A stretch of DNA of 64,000 nucleotides from Angiostrongylus vasorum (taxonomy: Eukaryota > Nematoda > Chromadorea > Rhabditida > Metastrongylidae): contig JADANN010000108.1 of the NCBI GenBank assembly GCA_018806985.1, positions 1,364,001 through 1,428,000 of the forward strand. The letters run 5' to 3'. Below, piece by piece: positions 22,010 to 32,952 of the stretch; positions within the stretch are counted from its first letter, which is position 1, and every line of letters begins with the position of its first letter. The notes under the pieces were generated by a model. That model was given only the letters and a program-made list of their open reading frames with translations. It searched no databases and was not told where the DNA came from. The position numbers and the translations under genes were made by a program.

Positions 22010-25000
22010 CTAAGGTGTCAAGATTGTACTCTTGTCTCCAGCGGACAATTGTGTTAGAAGTTTATTCAGCCTCTGCACCATAGCCGATGTGTCCTTCAAA
22101 AGGCCAGACGTGATCAAAGCGTTGTCATAAATCTAAAAATAAAGTGTGTACACGAAGAAAAACCTTCTATGTTTTCCAGAATTTCACAAACTACAGCAGT
22201 TCTACAGCTATATAAACAAGACAGATTTAAAGACACCCAGCAATTTTACAATGTCTTTTGGCAACCTGGATGTTTACATAAGTCGTACTAACGAATCGCG
22301 CTGGCTCTAGCATAATTCTCATCAATTTGATCCCGTTAGCAGATTCGCAACGCTTAATTTAGCGTGGCTGGCGCATGAGACGACACCTGTACACATTTTT
22401 TTTGAACATTTATAACTTCAGAACAGTGCTTTTTCCCCCCTTCGTATCCGCCACAACATCTGAGTTGGACAAGCTATCAATCGATTGCGAAAAATATTGG
22501 AAAAAAAGTTCTCTGAACCAAAATCCTCTAAAGGTGCTGCAAATGTTCTAATCATTCACCGAGGTATGACTTGTGCATGGAAGATTGCGTGTGCTATTGT
22601 GTGACATAAGTCATTTCTAGCTGCCAATACAATTGGTTTACAGGAGCTATAAACAGGTCCACACATTTCAAAGGTCATCGACACAGACAGCGTTTCCATC
22701 CGCTTGGATTCTATTCAGTTGTCCTCCACTACATGTCTATTTACCGTATAACATAGACAATTCATTTTAATTTCGTCCTTATTCCAACATCCCTTCAAAT
22801 TTCGGAAACAGCATCCATGCGGGACATCCAAAATAAATAGTAATGTTTGGCTTTGAATACACCGACTGTATATTTAAAACGCTTCTTCAAAAGGTCTGTG
22901 ATTAGTGATTGGACTAACTCGTTGCTCTGCACCTTTTGCGCAATCGTTTGTTTACCCTCTTAATCTCCTAATTAAAAGTGCTAGATGGCAATATTGTCTA
23001 GCAATTGCAAAGTTATGCATCTTGAATAGTGATCATCAAACGTTTTCCATTAACTGTCATCCCTTCCGATTGGCTCACTCATCCACTTTGCACGCCTTGC
23101 CCAACTTCCACTATCCTCGTTGTTTCATTGGTAGGTAACGATGTCGTCGACAAAACCAAGAGTTAAGAGAAATTTGCATAGATGCCCTTTTTTTCGTCAC
23201 AATCTGCAGAACTGATGGCGCACTACAGTGTGAAGATTTTGAAGAACTAGTTTCACCATTTTAAACTCTATTATGGAGACAGTGGAACAGCTCTGTCTTG
23301 TAATGGTGCAGTTTCCGCCCAGAACTTTGCATATGTGGAATAGGGTAATAATCGTAACCAGCTGGTATGGAATACTCAACAAGAAATTCGTACAACAGTT
23401 AAAGTGATCAGAAATGGATATTATTCTTGGGCAATACGACCATAAACGATGTTAATTTCCTTCGGATCGGGGATCCTTCATTTTGAAAATATCTCTTTGT
23501 GTTGTTTACCAATAGTGTGCAGTTTTTAGCTTCCACTTCATATGTTCTTCATTATGTTTATATGCCACATTATCAAATGTTGCACGGATCCTAGCGATTG
23601 TTAAGTTCGATTCATTTCCTCGCACGCACATTCTGGACTGAGGTTTCCGAGCTTTCCGTGAGGGTTCGACTACTCTTCATCACAGGCAGTGAGCAACTTT
23701 TTGTGGACTGAAAGGAGTAAGCTGGTCCCAGACAAGTCTCGCACCAATCTTTATCCCCCGGAGGTATCGAAAGCTTCGTAGGCTCCACTGGACTGGGTCA
23801 AAACAGTGCCTCCCTCATATCGAACCGCATCACTTCCACTACACCTATCTTATTTTAATACTCAATTTCTTAACTATGAAGGAGAATGACTCCGCAAAAT
23901 ATTTCTGTTTTCCAAGCCCTGTCGTTCCTTTATTGGATGATGATAAATGAGCTTTTAATTGAATTGAATCCTCACATAGAGAAGGCAGTAATCGGATCCC
24001 CTACAGGAAAGTGAATGTAAGATGGTATTGTAAATATTCCCCGAACATTTACTATTCTTTAATGCTATCGTGTATTCCTATGCTAGAGATCATATCCACT
24101 GTTCCTCATATCAAATAGCAATTTTGCAGTATTTAAATTTTTTTCACCACCTTTTATATCAAAAATCAGTCGCTGTCTCAAGTTGGACATGATGGCTACG
24201 CACCTATTTCGCAAGATATTTTTGCACCCTTCCATCTCGACCTAGCACTCCAACTGTCGACACACTGTAGGTAATTACTGTTACACGCTGGGTGTCGATA
24301 TATGATCCTCAGCCAAGTCTAGCCGTCCCATAAGCTCCGCCCGCCGCCCACAGACGGTGTTGATGTCTGGATGCACAGCGCTAGCCTGTCTGTCCCACTT
24401 ACGCCCGACCGTACTCTGTGGGAGCAGTGTGCAACGTCATTATTTCGCTATCACATCACCATAACAATATTTCCTTAGATATTTTATCGTCGCTAGTGCA
24501 TCCTATTGATCTCTATACTATCTCTACCTACTGGTCATGTTGTTGCTTGTATCTTTTGCACTTATAGTCTCATTACCACCATTCCGCTCTTACTGTTACC
24601 TAAAGGTTTAACCACCCACGTTTTAGGTATTGCTTTGTGGAAAACACCGAAGAAGTTCCGCGTGGCACCTTCCTGCTAAGTCGAGCACTCTACTTGGGGC
24701 TAGTGATTATTCGGTGCGGAGAACTGACTCGAAGACCTAATTCCCACTATCAATTGCTACAGATGGTGCCTAAGACGCATTGCCTTCTGCTTCCGCTGCC
24801 GCTGGCAGTGATTTATGTCCGCATGAGTCATGTAGCCAGGTGATTTCCATGTATTGTGGCGACTTGATTCCTTTTCTTTCAATGGTGTTCTCAGTTTTGG
24901 CAATAAAGTGCTTGAGAACAAATTTGTAGAAGACTTTTTCGTTCTGGATATTCTCCGTCCCCTACAATTTAGCAAATAATACATCTAGGTAGCCTTCAAA

Positions 25001-28000
25001 TCTGCACAGGTTAGTGAATAACAACTGGTGATACTGATCTTCCTTCGACACAACACCTTATGTCGGTCAAAGTAATGGACAGGGATTAAAACAAAGCCCA
25101 TACGTGAATACTTAGTGATTTCAACTCCAGTTCTATCCCCACATACCGGTGGTCCGCAAGCCGACACGGAGGTTAGAGTGGGACGAACATTGCGGAAACT
25201 TGTTGTTTGTGTTTCATATGAAATCTAGAGGTAGTCACAAACACTTAATATATTGGTTGATTGAGGCTAGCAACCTAGAAATATACTCGAAAATCGAAGG
25301 TTACCAACTCGCCACGTTGGAATGGTAAAACATCAGGTTTTAACATTTTAAGTTCTGAAAAATACACTCCCCATATTGTACATGAATATACCTGCGATAT
25401 AAGAAGCTCTGCAGTACTCTTATCTGTTCGTTTCATTTGATATAGACTTTTGATCAATGGATGCGAAAGGTTTACATGGAGACATGGCTGAAGGAACACC
25501 TGAAAAAAATCCACCACTTGCCGTCCAAAAATGTCAGCCATGAGAAGCTGTGCCACCTATATCACCTGTCCTCTAGTTCATCGTACACTAAGGAGCTCTA
25601 CTTGCTTGAGGCCCACGAACAATGTAGCATATTTTGCTCAAATTATTTGCCTAACCATGTACAGCAGCCTGAAGGTTGTTCTTCAGCTGAGTTTTCTCAA
25701 CACCACGATGTAAGTGGTAAAGCCATCTATAAAAGTGGATCGGACTGTTAATATCGGACTTCCCGTACCGTCTCTATATAGATCACCCTTACCATCGCTA
25801 TCTTAGTAGCACGTTCCAGAACATGCACCGCACTTTCGTTCGCTTGGCTTGGTCAATTCTGCTGCGAAACCACCCTCCGTATTCACTTTTCGACCCCAAC
25901 CAGATAAAGCTTAAGCATTCCAAGTCACTTGTTCCGTATGGCGTGAATGGGACATCAACCTTTACCTCATAAGGACTTTTCTCTTGATGTTCAATCTAAG
26001 AATCGTCATTCCACAAGCGAAGTCAAAATCGGAGAACATTTGTTCTACCTAGTCGAAGTTTGATGTTATTCTTTATTTTATTTTATATGACCCGTCTTCA
26101 CGTCTACTGTGCGGATCCCAGTACTTCTCACATTCGATTCGCTTCCTCGCATCCATTATCCACGGAGACATTCCAACTTTACATGTGACTTCAGTTGCTG
26201 CTTGAAGGTTTTCATTTCATCTTGAATGTCGTAGAATCCTGGTCGAGCAATGCTCCTTGGACTCCTGAGACAGACGGCCAGAAGCGTTCCCAATTAGAAT
26301 GCAAAAGAGTGATTTCTTCGCATTTAAGTTCGGTACCAATTTCCCGATTCCGGAAGTATGAGAGGCTTGGTTAGCCCGGAGCGGAATCGAACTAACACCA
26401 TGCTCGTGACGACGGACATCACTATCACTGTTCTACCCGCCCCGTTTGATTTCATAATAACGATATAATAAGAAAAGTAGAAAATTGTAGCCATCACCCA
26501 TCAGTTATATTTGTTTCATAAGGTTCATGATCCTTAAGTAGACGAACTTGGGCGAGCATATACCGCTTATTAGCACTCCGCTCATTACATCCATAACAAG
26601 GTTGTACAATGGATTATTTTTGTTCTAAATTTGTGATATAGCTTATAAATGATCTCGCGAACATTTGATTTTGTCGAAACCAAGAGATACACGTTCTTCG
26701 ACGAAATGTAGACGGGTGGATGTTTTTGCCAAAGAGATCAGAGTAAAAATCGATGAATGTCTCCACTGCCTCTCTGTGGATGCACTAAGTGTTCTGTTTG
26801 CAGATCGAAGGACCATAATCCTACCCTTGTAAGTCGTGAAATCTCTGCAAACGTTGCGGATGCTGTACCCTGATTTTACAGCTTCAACCAGCATTGTTAA
26901 TCACATTGCAGACCATATATCCTCGTGAACAAAAACAATAAGATTCTCACATGGAGTTCAAAAACAGTGCATGGGTAATGTAACGGTACAAGAAAGGACT
27001 TAATTTGTCAAAGGAAAACAAAGTACTTACAAGGTGCTCCATATCCTTAATTTCACCGGTACGAAGCAAATGCCTAGCAGCTCCCATTTCATGCTTTATA
27101 GTTAGCATTACAGGATGTTCACTTGGTCGGTGATTCCCCGTTATATCGGAAACCTATAAATTGAACACCTAAGTTAAAGATCATACTCATTAAAATTGAA
27201 AAAATTCATTGAAGAGAACTGTTTTTTACGAATAGATGCAACGTTGTAATGAAAATATAGAAATAGAATATAGTTCCACCTTCACAGAACCAAGGGTAGT
27301 CTTGATCCAATCTAACAGTTCCTTCTTATCAGTATCACGGAACGGCCCTGGTAAGAAATTCTCTTTCAAACATGGGGAAAAAGAACAGTGAATTAACAAA
27401 AGAAAACTTGCGTTCTTCTGCCTTTTCGCCATCGGATTTCGAAGCAGTGGTCTCAGCGAATTTCTCTACTCCCACAAGACTTTTCATTTGAAATTGATTT
27501 AAAGCAAGAAATACTACCTCATCTGCAGGCTCGTATAGAAAGATAACCTCCTTATTTTGTGATTGAATCAGTTCGTAGTAAGGAGACGATTCGGCGAGAC
27601 TTCGGCTAAAAAAGAATGACTGTATTGACATATGACGCCTAAAATTCTATGGCTGTGCTATGCGATGACGCCTGTTTCTTCCCAACAATAATATGATTCG
27701 TATACGACTCGTGCGGTAAGAAAGAAGCCCTCCCAAACACAGGATTTCTACGGCAACAGAAATAAGGGAAAGAAAATGAGCTATGTATACACATCTATAC
27801 ATAGAGTCGTAGTGCTGTGATGCTATATATACAGCTTCACAGCACCACGACTACTCGTGAGTCACATGACTCATATCAACCTGTACGTGTTATTGATATT
27901 GTCGCACTAGGAAACCGAAGTAATCTTTGAGATAGCAAAGAATACTGCGATGAAAAGTGCAGGAGGAACAGAAGAACAGAAGAATCTAGGCCAACCTTGG

Positions 28001-31000
28001 AGAGAACATGTAGTAAATTTCCCTTTGATCTTCTTGCATTCGACTACAGTACTGAGTTAGATTCGTCAGCACACCCGGCTTTAGATTGGAGGACTCGAAA
28101 AGTAAGAGTTTCGCAATCTCTTCCCTAAATTCGATACATAGCCTAGTGATAAATATCATTACAGAAATAGTAATGATATAACAATTGAAAGAACACACAA
28201 TGTTTCTAAAAGACCTTAATTAGTAAAAAAACCGAGTGACATAGAATTTGCAGAAAATCTAGGGACATTGCTAACCTTATATGAGTGATCAACTTCAGTC
28301 ACAATACCCTCCTTGAAAAAGATGCTGTACTGTTTGTAAAATTCTGTGTATTTTTCATAATCCTTCTTCATTTCACTTTGGAAAAAACCCAATACTTTGT
28401 CGGTAAGAATCTTCCGGATCTTCCTGGAAAAAGAGGATAAAGAATGGAAAGATATACAAATGTGATCATGAAAAATCACAGTGAGAATATCCACCTGAGC
28501 ACTGGGTTATTTTGAAGCATTTCTCTGCTCAGATTCAACGGAACATCCTCGGAATCCACGATACCCATAATGAAGTGCAGGAAGCTAAAACACTGTTCGC
28601 TCAAAAAAATGAGATTGATACGTGTTTTGTTCTTCGGCAGAATTCACAAACAAATCCATCTGTTTCAAAAAAGAACTAGTCAACCATCTATATGCTGCTT
28701 GTTTCATGACGTGCCGTTATCTAATCAATAGTTTATTGACCCCTTCTCGTTAGCTCTGGTGACCCTCGTTCTGTTATTCATGGGCAATAAACTAATTCAG
28801 ATCGTTCATCCAGGCTTCCGAAGAGTTGATATCAATGTCACCTAAACTATTATGGACATATATAAATGTATAGTAGTCAAAGGGTGTAATGTTTCAGAAA
28901 CATGATGGATGAGCCAAAACACCCTTACAGAGCAGTGGAAGTCTTCCACCAACCTAAAAAACGTACTGGTCTCTAGCATCGTCGAGATGAAAAATCCCAT
29001 TCCTATGCATTAATCCTAAGTTTCTATTTGATTATTACCAAAAACTAATAGTAGTGAACCAAAAACTGACTTTCGCCATGGTCAGTGAAAGTTGCGCCTA
29101 GACCATAATTTTCTTCTCTTCGCTCGATTGCATGTACGATTTCATTTTCATCATATATCACCATATAAATCAGAAACGGATTGATGTTTGGTCCTTTTTA
29201 AAAAAGAATCGCAAGCAGTAAATCGATGTATCCTTTTTTTCCTCACAACTTAAGTGACTTCCAAAATCGGTCTAGATGGGAATCCCAACTACAGTCGTAT
29301 CGAAATTACGGATTACCTAATACCAATATCGACATGTGGAGTCGTCAATGAGATCCTTCTGCGTAAACTGTGCACAACTCTCTGAGTCTGCGACATGCAG
29401 CCTTTCTAGAAATACGGGGAGATATTCCAATACTACCCTCAACATTAAAAATCTTTGGATCAACCGCAATTTATAATGTTGACCTCCTTTCTGTGGTTGA
29501 ATGCAGTCTGTCAAATGGTGTAAAAGATTACAAGTTTGAAAATTGAAACAGATCTACCTAATGGCTTAAAACTGCTGAGAAAAAAAGGAGAGCTTTCTAC
29601 ACCAATGGTAGTCAAAGACAGAGAAGAAATAAAGGCACAATCGCACTAAATACTTGAATGATAAAATCACTGAAAGAAGGAACCAACTTCGGAAGGAGTT
29701 CACCAGCATTTGGTTTGATGAGGACACGTTTCGCATACAACGACAAACCGCAGTCTCTGTTTTGTGACTTCGCAGCATATTCGAGCATTGTGAACCGATG
29801 TTGTGGAATGTACATCACTGCACCTAATGATACTGGTGTGTCCGTCTGCAACAAATGTGGTGAAATAACTAGGTCGTCAAAAAAAAATTATAGAACATAA
29901 AAACTAAGATTCATATGTCAATCTAAAAACCACTAATAGATTAAGGAATACGGTCGCACATGCTCTGCATATCAAAAATTTTCCAAACAAATCTCGAAGG
30001 AGGGGCGGTTAGCACAGTGGTAGTGATGTCGGCCACCACGAGTTTTGTGTTAGTTCGAGTCCGCTCTGTGCCTACCAAGCCTCTCATACCTCCGGAATCG
30101 GGAAATCAGCGAAGGATTTGCCTGGGAAAAAATTACTCTTTGCAATCCAGCTGGAAACGCCCCAGCCATCTCAGGACTTCAGGGAAAATTGCTCGACCAG
30201 CATTCTACGACACTCAAGTTGAAACGAAAATCATGAAGCAGCAATCGATGCCACAGGTAAAAGTTGGAAGACCGTTGTGGATGATGGATGCGAAGAAACG
30301 AACTGAATGTGAGAAGTGCTGAGATCCGCACAGTAGACGTGAAGACGGATCATATAAATAAAATAAAATGAAAAATCTCGAAGCAAGATGTTTTTAACAC
30401 ATATAGTTACACTGAGAAATTAAGCAACCTTGTAGTGAATTGTATAACACGGTCTTTGCATCACTTCAGACTTCTGCTGCTGCTTGGCCAAATGTTTGAA
30501 GAAAGACTCGTGCATCTCTTTTGTGACATCTTTTGGATGCATAGTCCATAAGGCATTAAGGCTGTTGATGCGTTCACCATTCAGAAGAATAGGAGTAGCA
30601 ACAAAATACGAATACTTGTCAATAATCTACAAACAATACTGATAGGAACCTTCCGAAAATCACGGAATTAGTTGGAAGAACAAAGAGGTCCAACCTCTTT
30701 TACTCGGTCGGAATTCGCATACTCAGCAGAGTCACCAGCCTTCAAATGAATTTCAATACGAGAGCCAGTAGGTAATCCTTTTTCACTCGATATTTCATAG
30801 GAATTATCCCTGAGGTATCGTTTCATAAATTCTCGTTGTCAGATATCCCACTCTAGCAAGCCTATGAGCAAAAATGAAGACAAATGTGAAACGTCATGTG
30901 ATTGCTGGAAGCTGATATTATCCAAAAATATAGTGGAGACCTTACCCATTCCAGGCCCATTTTAACCCCTGATCATCGTCCGTTCCTATTTTCCTCGTAG

Positions 31001-32366
31001 TTACAACCACTGAGTCTGAAACCATGAAAGCGGAGTAGAATCCGACCCCAAACTGACCAATCACAGCCTCCGCATTGTTTTTTATTCTGGGAACAGAAAG
31101 AAATTATACATCTGTACACAACTTAAGAATAGTAACCTAAACAATCTAGAAGGATAACACCTCCTCCATAAACTCCTTGCTTCCAGACTTTGCTATTGTC
31201 CCAAGGCACTCAAGAAGGTCTTTGCGATCCATACCAATTCCGTTGTCTTCGAACGTAATCAAACGATTCACCTGTATATAACACATTTGTTTTCAGACAG
31301 CTGCAAAAAAGGATAAAGCGGATAAACAGCACTATGAAGTCACCTCATCAGTTGTGATACGAATTTCGCTAGGACCTTCCGTCACCTGTCCACTCAACTC
31401 TGCGCATCTCCTTTTTTCAAGGGCATCCGATGCATTTGAAATGAGTTCACGGATGAAAACCTAGGCAAACGATTACGTTGCTAATGATGTTTGAAAACTA
31501 ATTAACAGCTCTGAAGAATCCAATTCTCTTCATTTTACAGCGGGCCATTTTCGTGTTTACCTTTGGCCCATAATGACCACAGAATGAGCCCTAAAAATCT
31601 CGCAAAGTATCTCCCATGTGTCCATCATGCGAGTGTAGATAACAAGTGGCTTAGCTTCCAAATGAGTTCTTAGGAACCTCGCCCCTTGTATAGATTTTAG
31701 CAAACAACTAGATGAATAAATGCACCACATGGAAAGGTGAAGCAAGAATAGGTGCCGCTGCGATTTAAAATGATAAAGGATAAAGCTCTCAACGTTGATC
31801 AATACCTGAGGGATGCGCTATTCATTCGACTTCATTAAGCATCGTTAGAGGTGATTGAATACATATCTGGCCTTTACAATGACTCGCAGTGGCCTACCAG
31901 TGTATCGCGCCAGTGCTGCTATCCTCCCAGAGAAGTTTGGTACCAGTGTGCCGAACCCGGAGGAGTGGAAGGCTTGGTTAGCCACTGGTGCAGGGGACCT
32001 GTCACATGTATGTGTCGCAGGGCGCCTCCAACCCACTGCGCCACACGCGCCGTGCTGCGATTTAGTAGGACTTAAACAAAACAGTTCAACGATTCGATAA
32101 CTCCCTTGCATTTCTGGGATACAACTCTTGTAAAGAACATACACTGCAAGTACCTCGCTATGTGAATACAGGGATTTGGCCACGATATCCATCAGATTTC
32201 GCGTTTCTGCCTGGAATTCATGACGCTCTGCAGTTACACAAAAGCGCGTCGAGTTGTGATGAACATCAGGAGACGTCCTCACAACAGCAAGCGGATTCAC
32301 TGCTATGGCTAGACGACGACTACCACAGAAGACGATACGACCCAAAGCATGTCGAGACATCCACAT
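22010..32366 (-). CDS. hsp-75: TRAP1, mitochondrial HSP90 chaperone
   Basis: Fifteen exons: 32366-32154, 31460-31344, 31271-31159, 31086-30946, 30809-30695, 30626-30429, 29845-29688, 28584-28495, 28423-28276, 28124-27996, 27605-27398, 27360-27280, 27153-27031, 25499-25392 and 22132-22010. They encode about 690 residues ending TAG. TRAP1 is the mitochondrial matrix HSP90 ATPase. The N-terminal 45 residues are basic and lack acidic runs, like a mitochondrial presequence. ATP-site motifs: [12 protein letters not shown] (hydrolytic Glu near residue 76), [18 protein letters not shown]. Middle domain: [10 protein letters not shown] and [15 protein letters not shown]-terminal domain: [12 protein letters not shown] and [11 protein letters not shown]. 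Phases agree throughout except at 28276/28124, where one extra G breaks the frame; a GG for GGG error would restore it. Intron 12 is unusually short (37 bases; 27397-27361). Introns 13 and 14 are long and filled with repeats. Confidence 0.93.
22133..25391 (-). other. Last intron of TRAP1
   Basis: About 3.3 kb between the exon ending LLISQ and the terminal exon. It holds no recognised gene. A diverged repeat fragment at 23690-23830 resembles the SINE head region on the minus strand (CCCAGACAAGTCTCGCACCA). The rest is unassigned. Confidence 0.7.
26075..26450 (-). repeat. SINE-B in TRAP1 intron 13
   Basis: Minus-strand full-length copy. The head near 26450 shows GGGGCGGGTAGAACAGTGAT and box B GTTAGTTCGATTCCGC; the tail near 26075 is A-rich on the minus strand (ATAAAATAAAATAAAG). 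It is sense to the host gene. Confidence 0.85.
26643..26893 (-). pseudogene. Possible transposase helix-turn-helix fragment
   Basis: An 83-codon open frame begins [19 protein letters not shown], which resembles the psq-type DNA-binding helix at the start of pogo/CENP-B-like transposases (basic, short, S-R spaced). No catalytic domain follows. It lies in TRAP1 intron 13. This rests on one short motif and may be chance. Confidence 0.25.
27806..27851. repeat. 46-bp near-perfect palindrome in TRAP1 intron 10
   Basis: Arms GTCGTAGTGCTGTGA and TCACAGCACCACGAC flank an inner TGCTATATATACAGC that is itself nearly self-complementary. An RNA copy would form a hairpin of about 21 bp. It could be a very short fold-back element or a small-RNA precursor. 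It does not resemble the other repeat families here. Confidence 0.7.
30003..30370 (+). repeat. SINE-B, reference full-length copy, in TRAP1 intron 6
   Basis: tRNA-like head: GGTTAGCACAGTGGTAGTGA (box A) and GTTAGTTCGAGTCCGC (box B) with normal tRNA spacing. A body of about 280 bp follows, then an A/T-rich tail (ATAAATAAAATAAAATG). It is antisense to TRAP1. The tRNA-like head cannot fold into a complete tRNA, so this is a SINE promoter and not a tRNA gene. Confidence 0.88.
31757..32064 (-). mobile_element. SINE-A insertion with 11-bp target-site duplication, TRAP1 intron 1
   Basis: The element body runs from about 31768 to 32053 on the minus strand: head GTGTGGCGCAGTGGGTTGGA, tail AGCTTTATCCTTTATCATTT. 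It is flanked by identical 11-mers GCTGCGATTTA at 31757-31767 and 32054-32064. A target-site duplication plus a tRNA-like head and simple tail shows insertion by LINE-type target-primed reverse transcription. Confidence 0.9.
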
Positions 32367-32952
32367 TGTTCGATCTCTCCTGCAAGGTACTATCCATGCT
32401 ACGACCTTGACATGACTGGTTTATTGATTACAAGACAGGTCAATGAAAATGAAGACCTAAGATACTTTATGCTAAGCAATATGATAGAAATCCCGAGTCA
32501 CCAGAATCGACCAAATCAACAGCTGATTTTACAAACATCACAGAACCGCCCAATAATTCTTTTTGTAACACTTACAGCTCTGCAAACTGCTTACCACCAT
32601 CTAGTAAGCTTCACTAATGTGGCACAAACAACAACAAAGGGTGAAAAACAATGCGGTGCAATGAGAAAGAAGAACTACGTATAACCAAACCAAGTCATTT
32701 CGACGACACGGTAATCGTGAATTGGCGCAATTGCAGAAGAACACCTCGATTTGTCGTAAAAAGTGATGCACGTTGTTGGCACAGTCCTTCGGACGTAGGA
32801 TACATATGGCACGAAGTGAGAAAGTTAGGAACCTGGACATTTGTCGTGTAATGTAAATGCAGTAGAGTGAAAACAACGTGGTAGTCCGAAGGTTTACTAA
32901 TTAATAAAATATTAAGTAGTAGTAGTACAACAGTTCAGTAGTAATAGGAGTA
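32367..32952 (-). other. Intercistronic stretch between LIPT1 and TRAP1
   Basis: 587 bases with no conserved frame. It contains the LIPT1 3' UTR, the poly(A) signal and the TRAP1 acceptor described separately. Confidence 0.6.
32380..32425 (-). promoter_or_regulatory. Poly(A) signal followed by trans-splice acceptor before TRAP1
   Basis: On the minus strand an AATAAA hexamer lies at 32425-32420. About 39 bases on comes TACCTTGCAG (AG at 32381-32380), then 13 bases, then the TRAP1 ATG. A 3'-end signal for the upstream gene followed closely by an acceptor is the layout of a nematode operon junction (SL2-type). Confidence 0.55.

Noticed and set aside
31845..32153. C-terminal extension of the first TRAP1 exon in the long open frame
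   Set aside because: The frame runs past a good donor (GAG/GTACTTGC at 32153) into a SINE-A; the family sequence continues at 31460.
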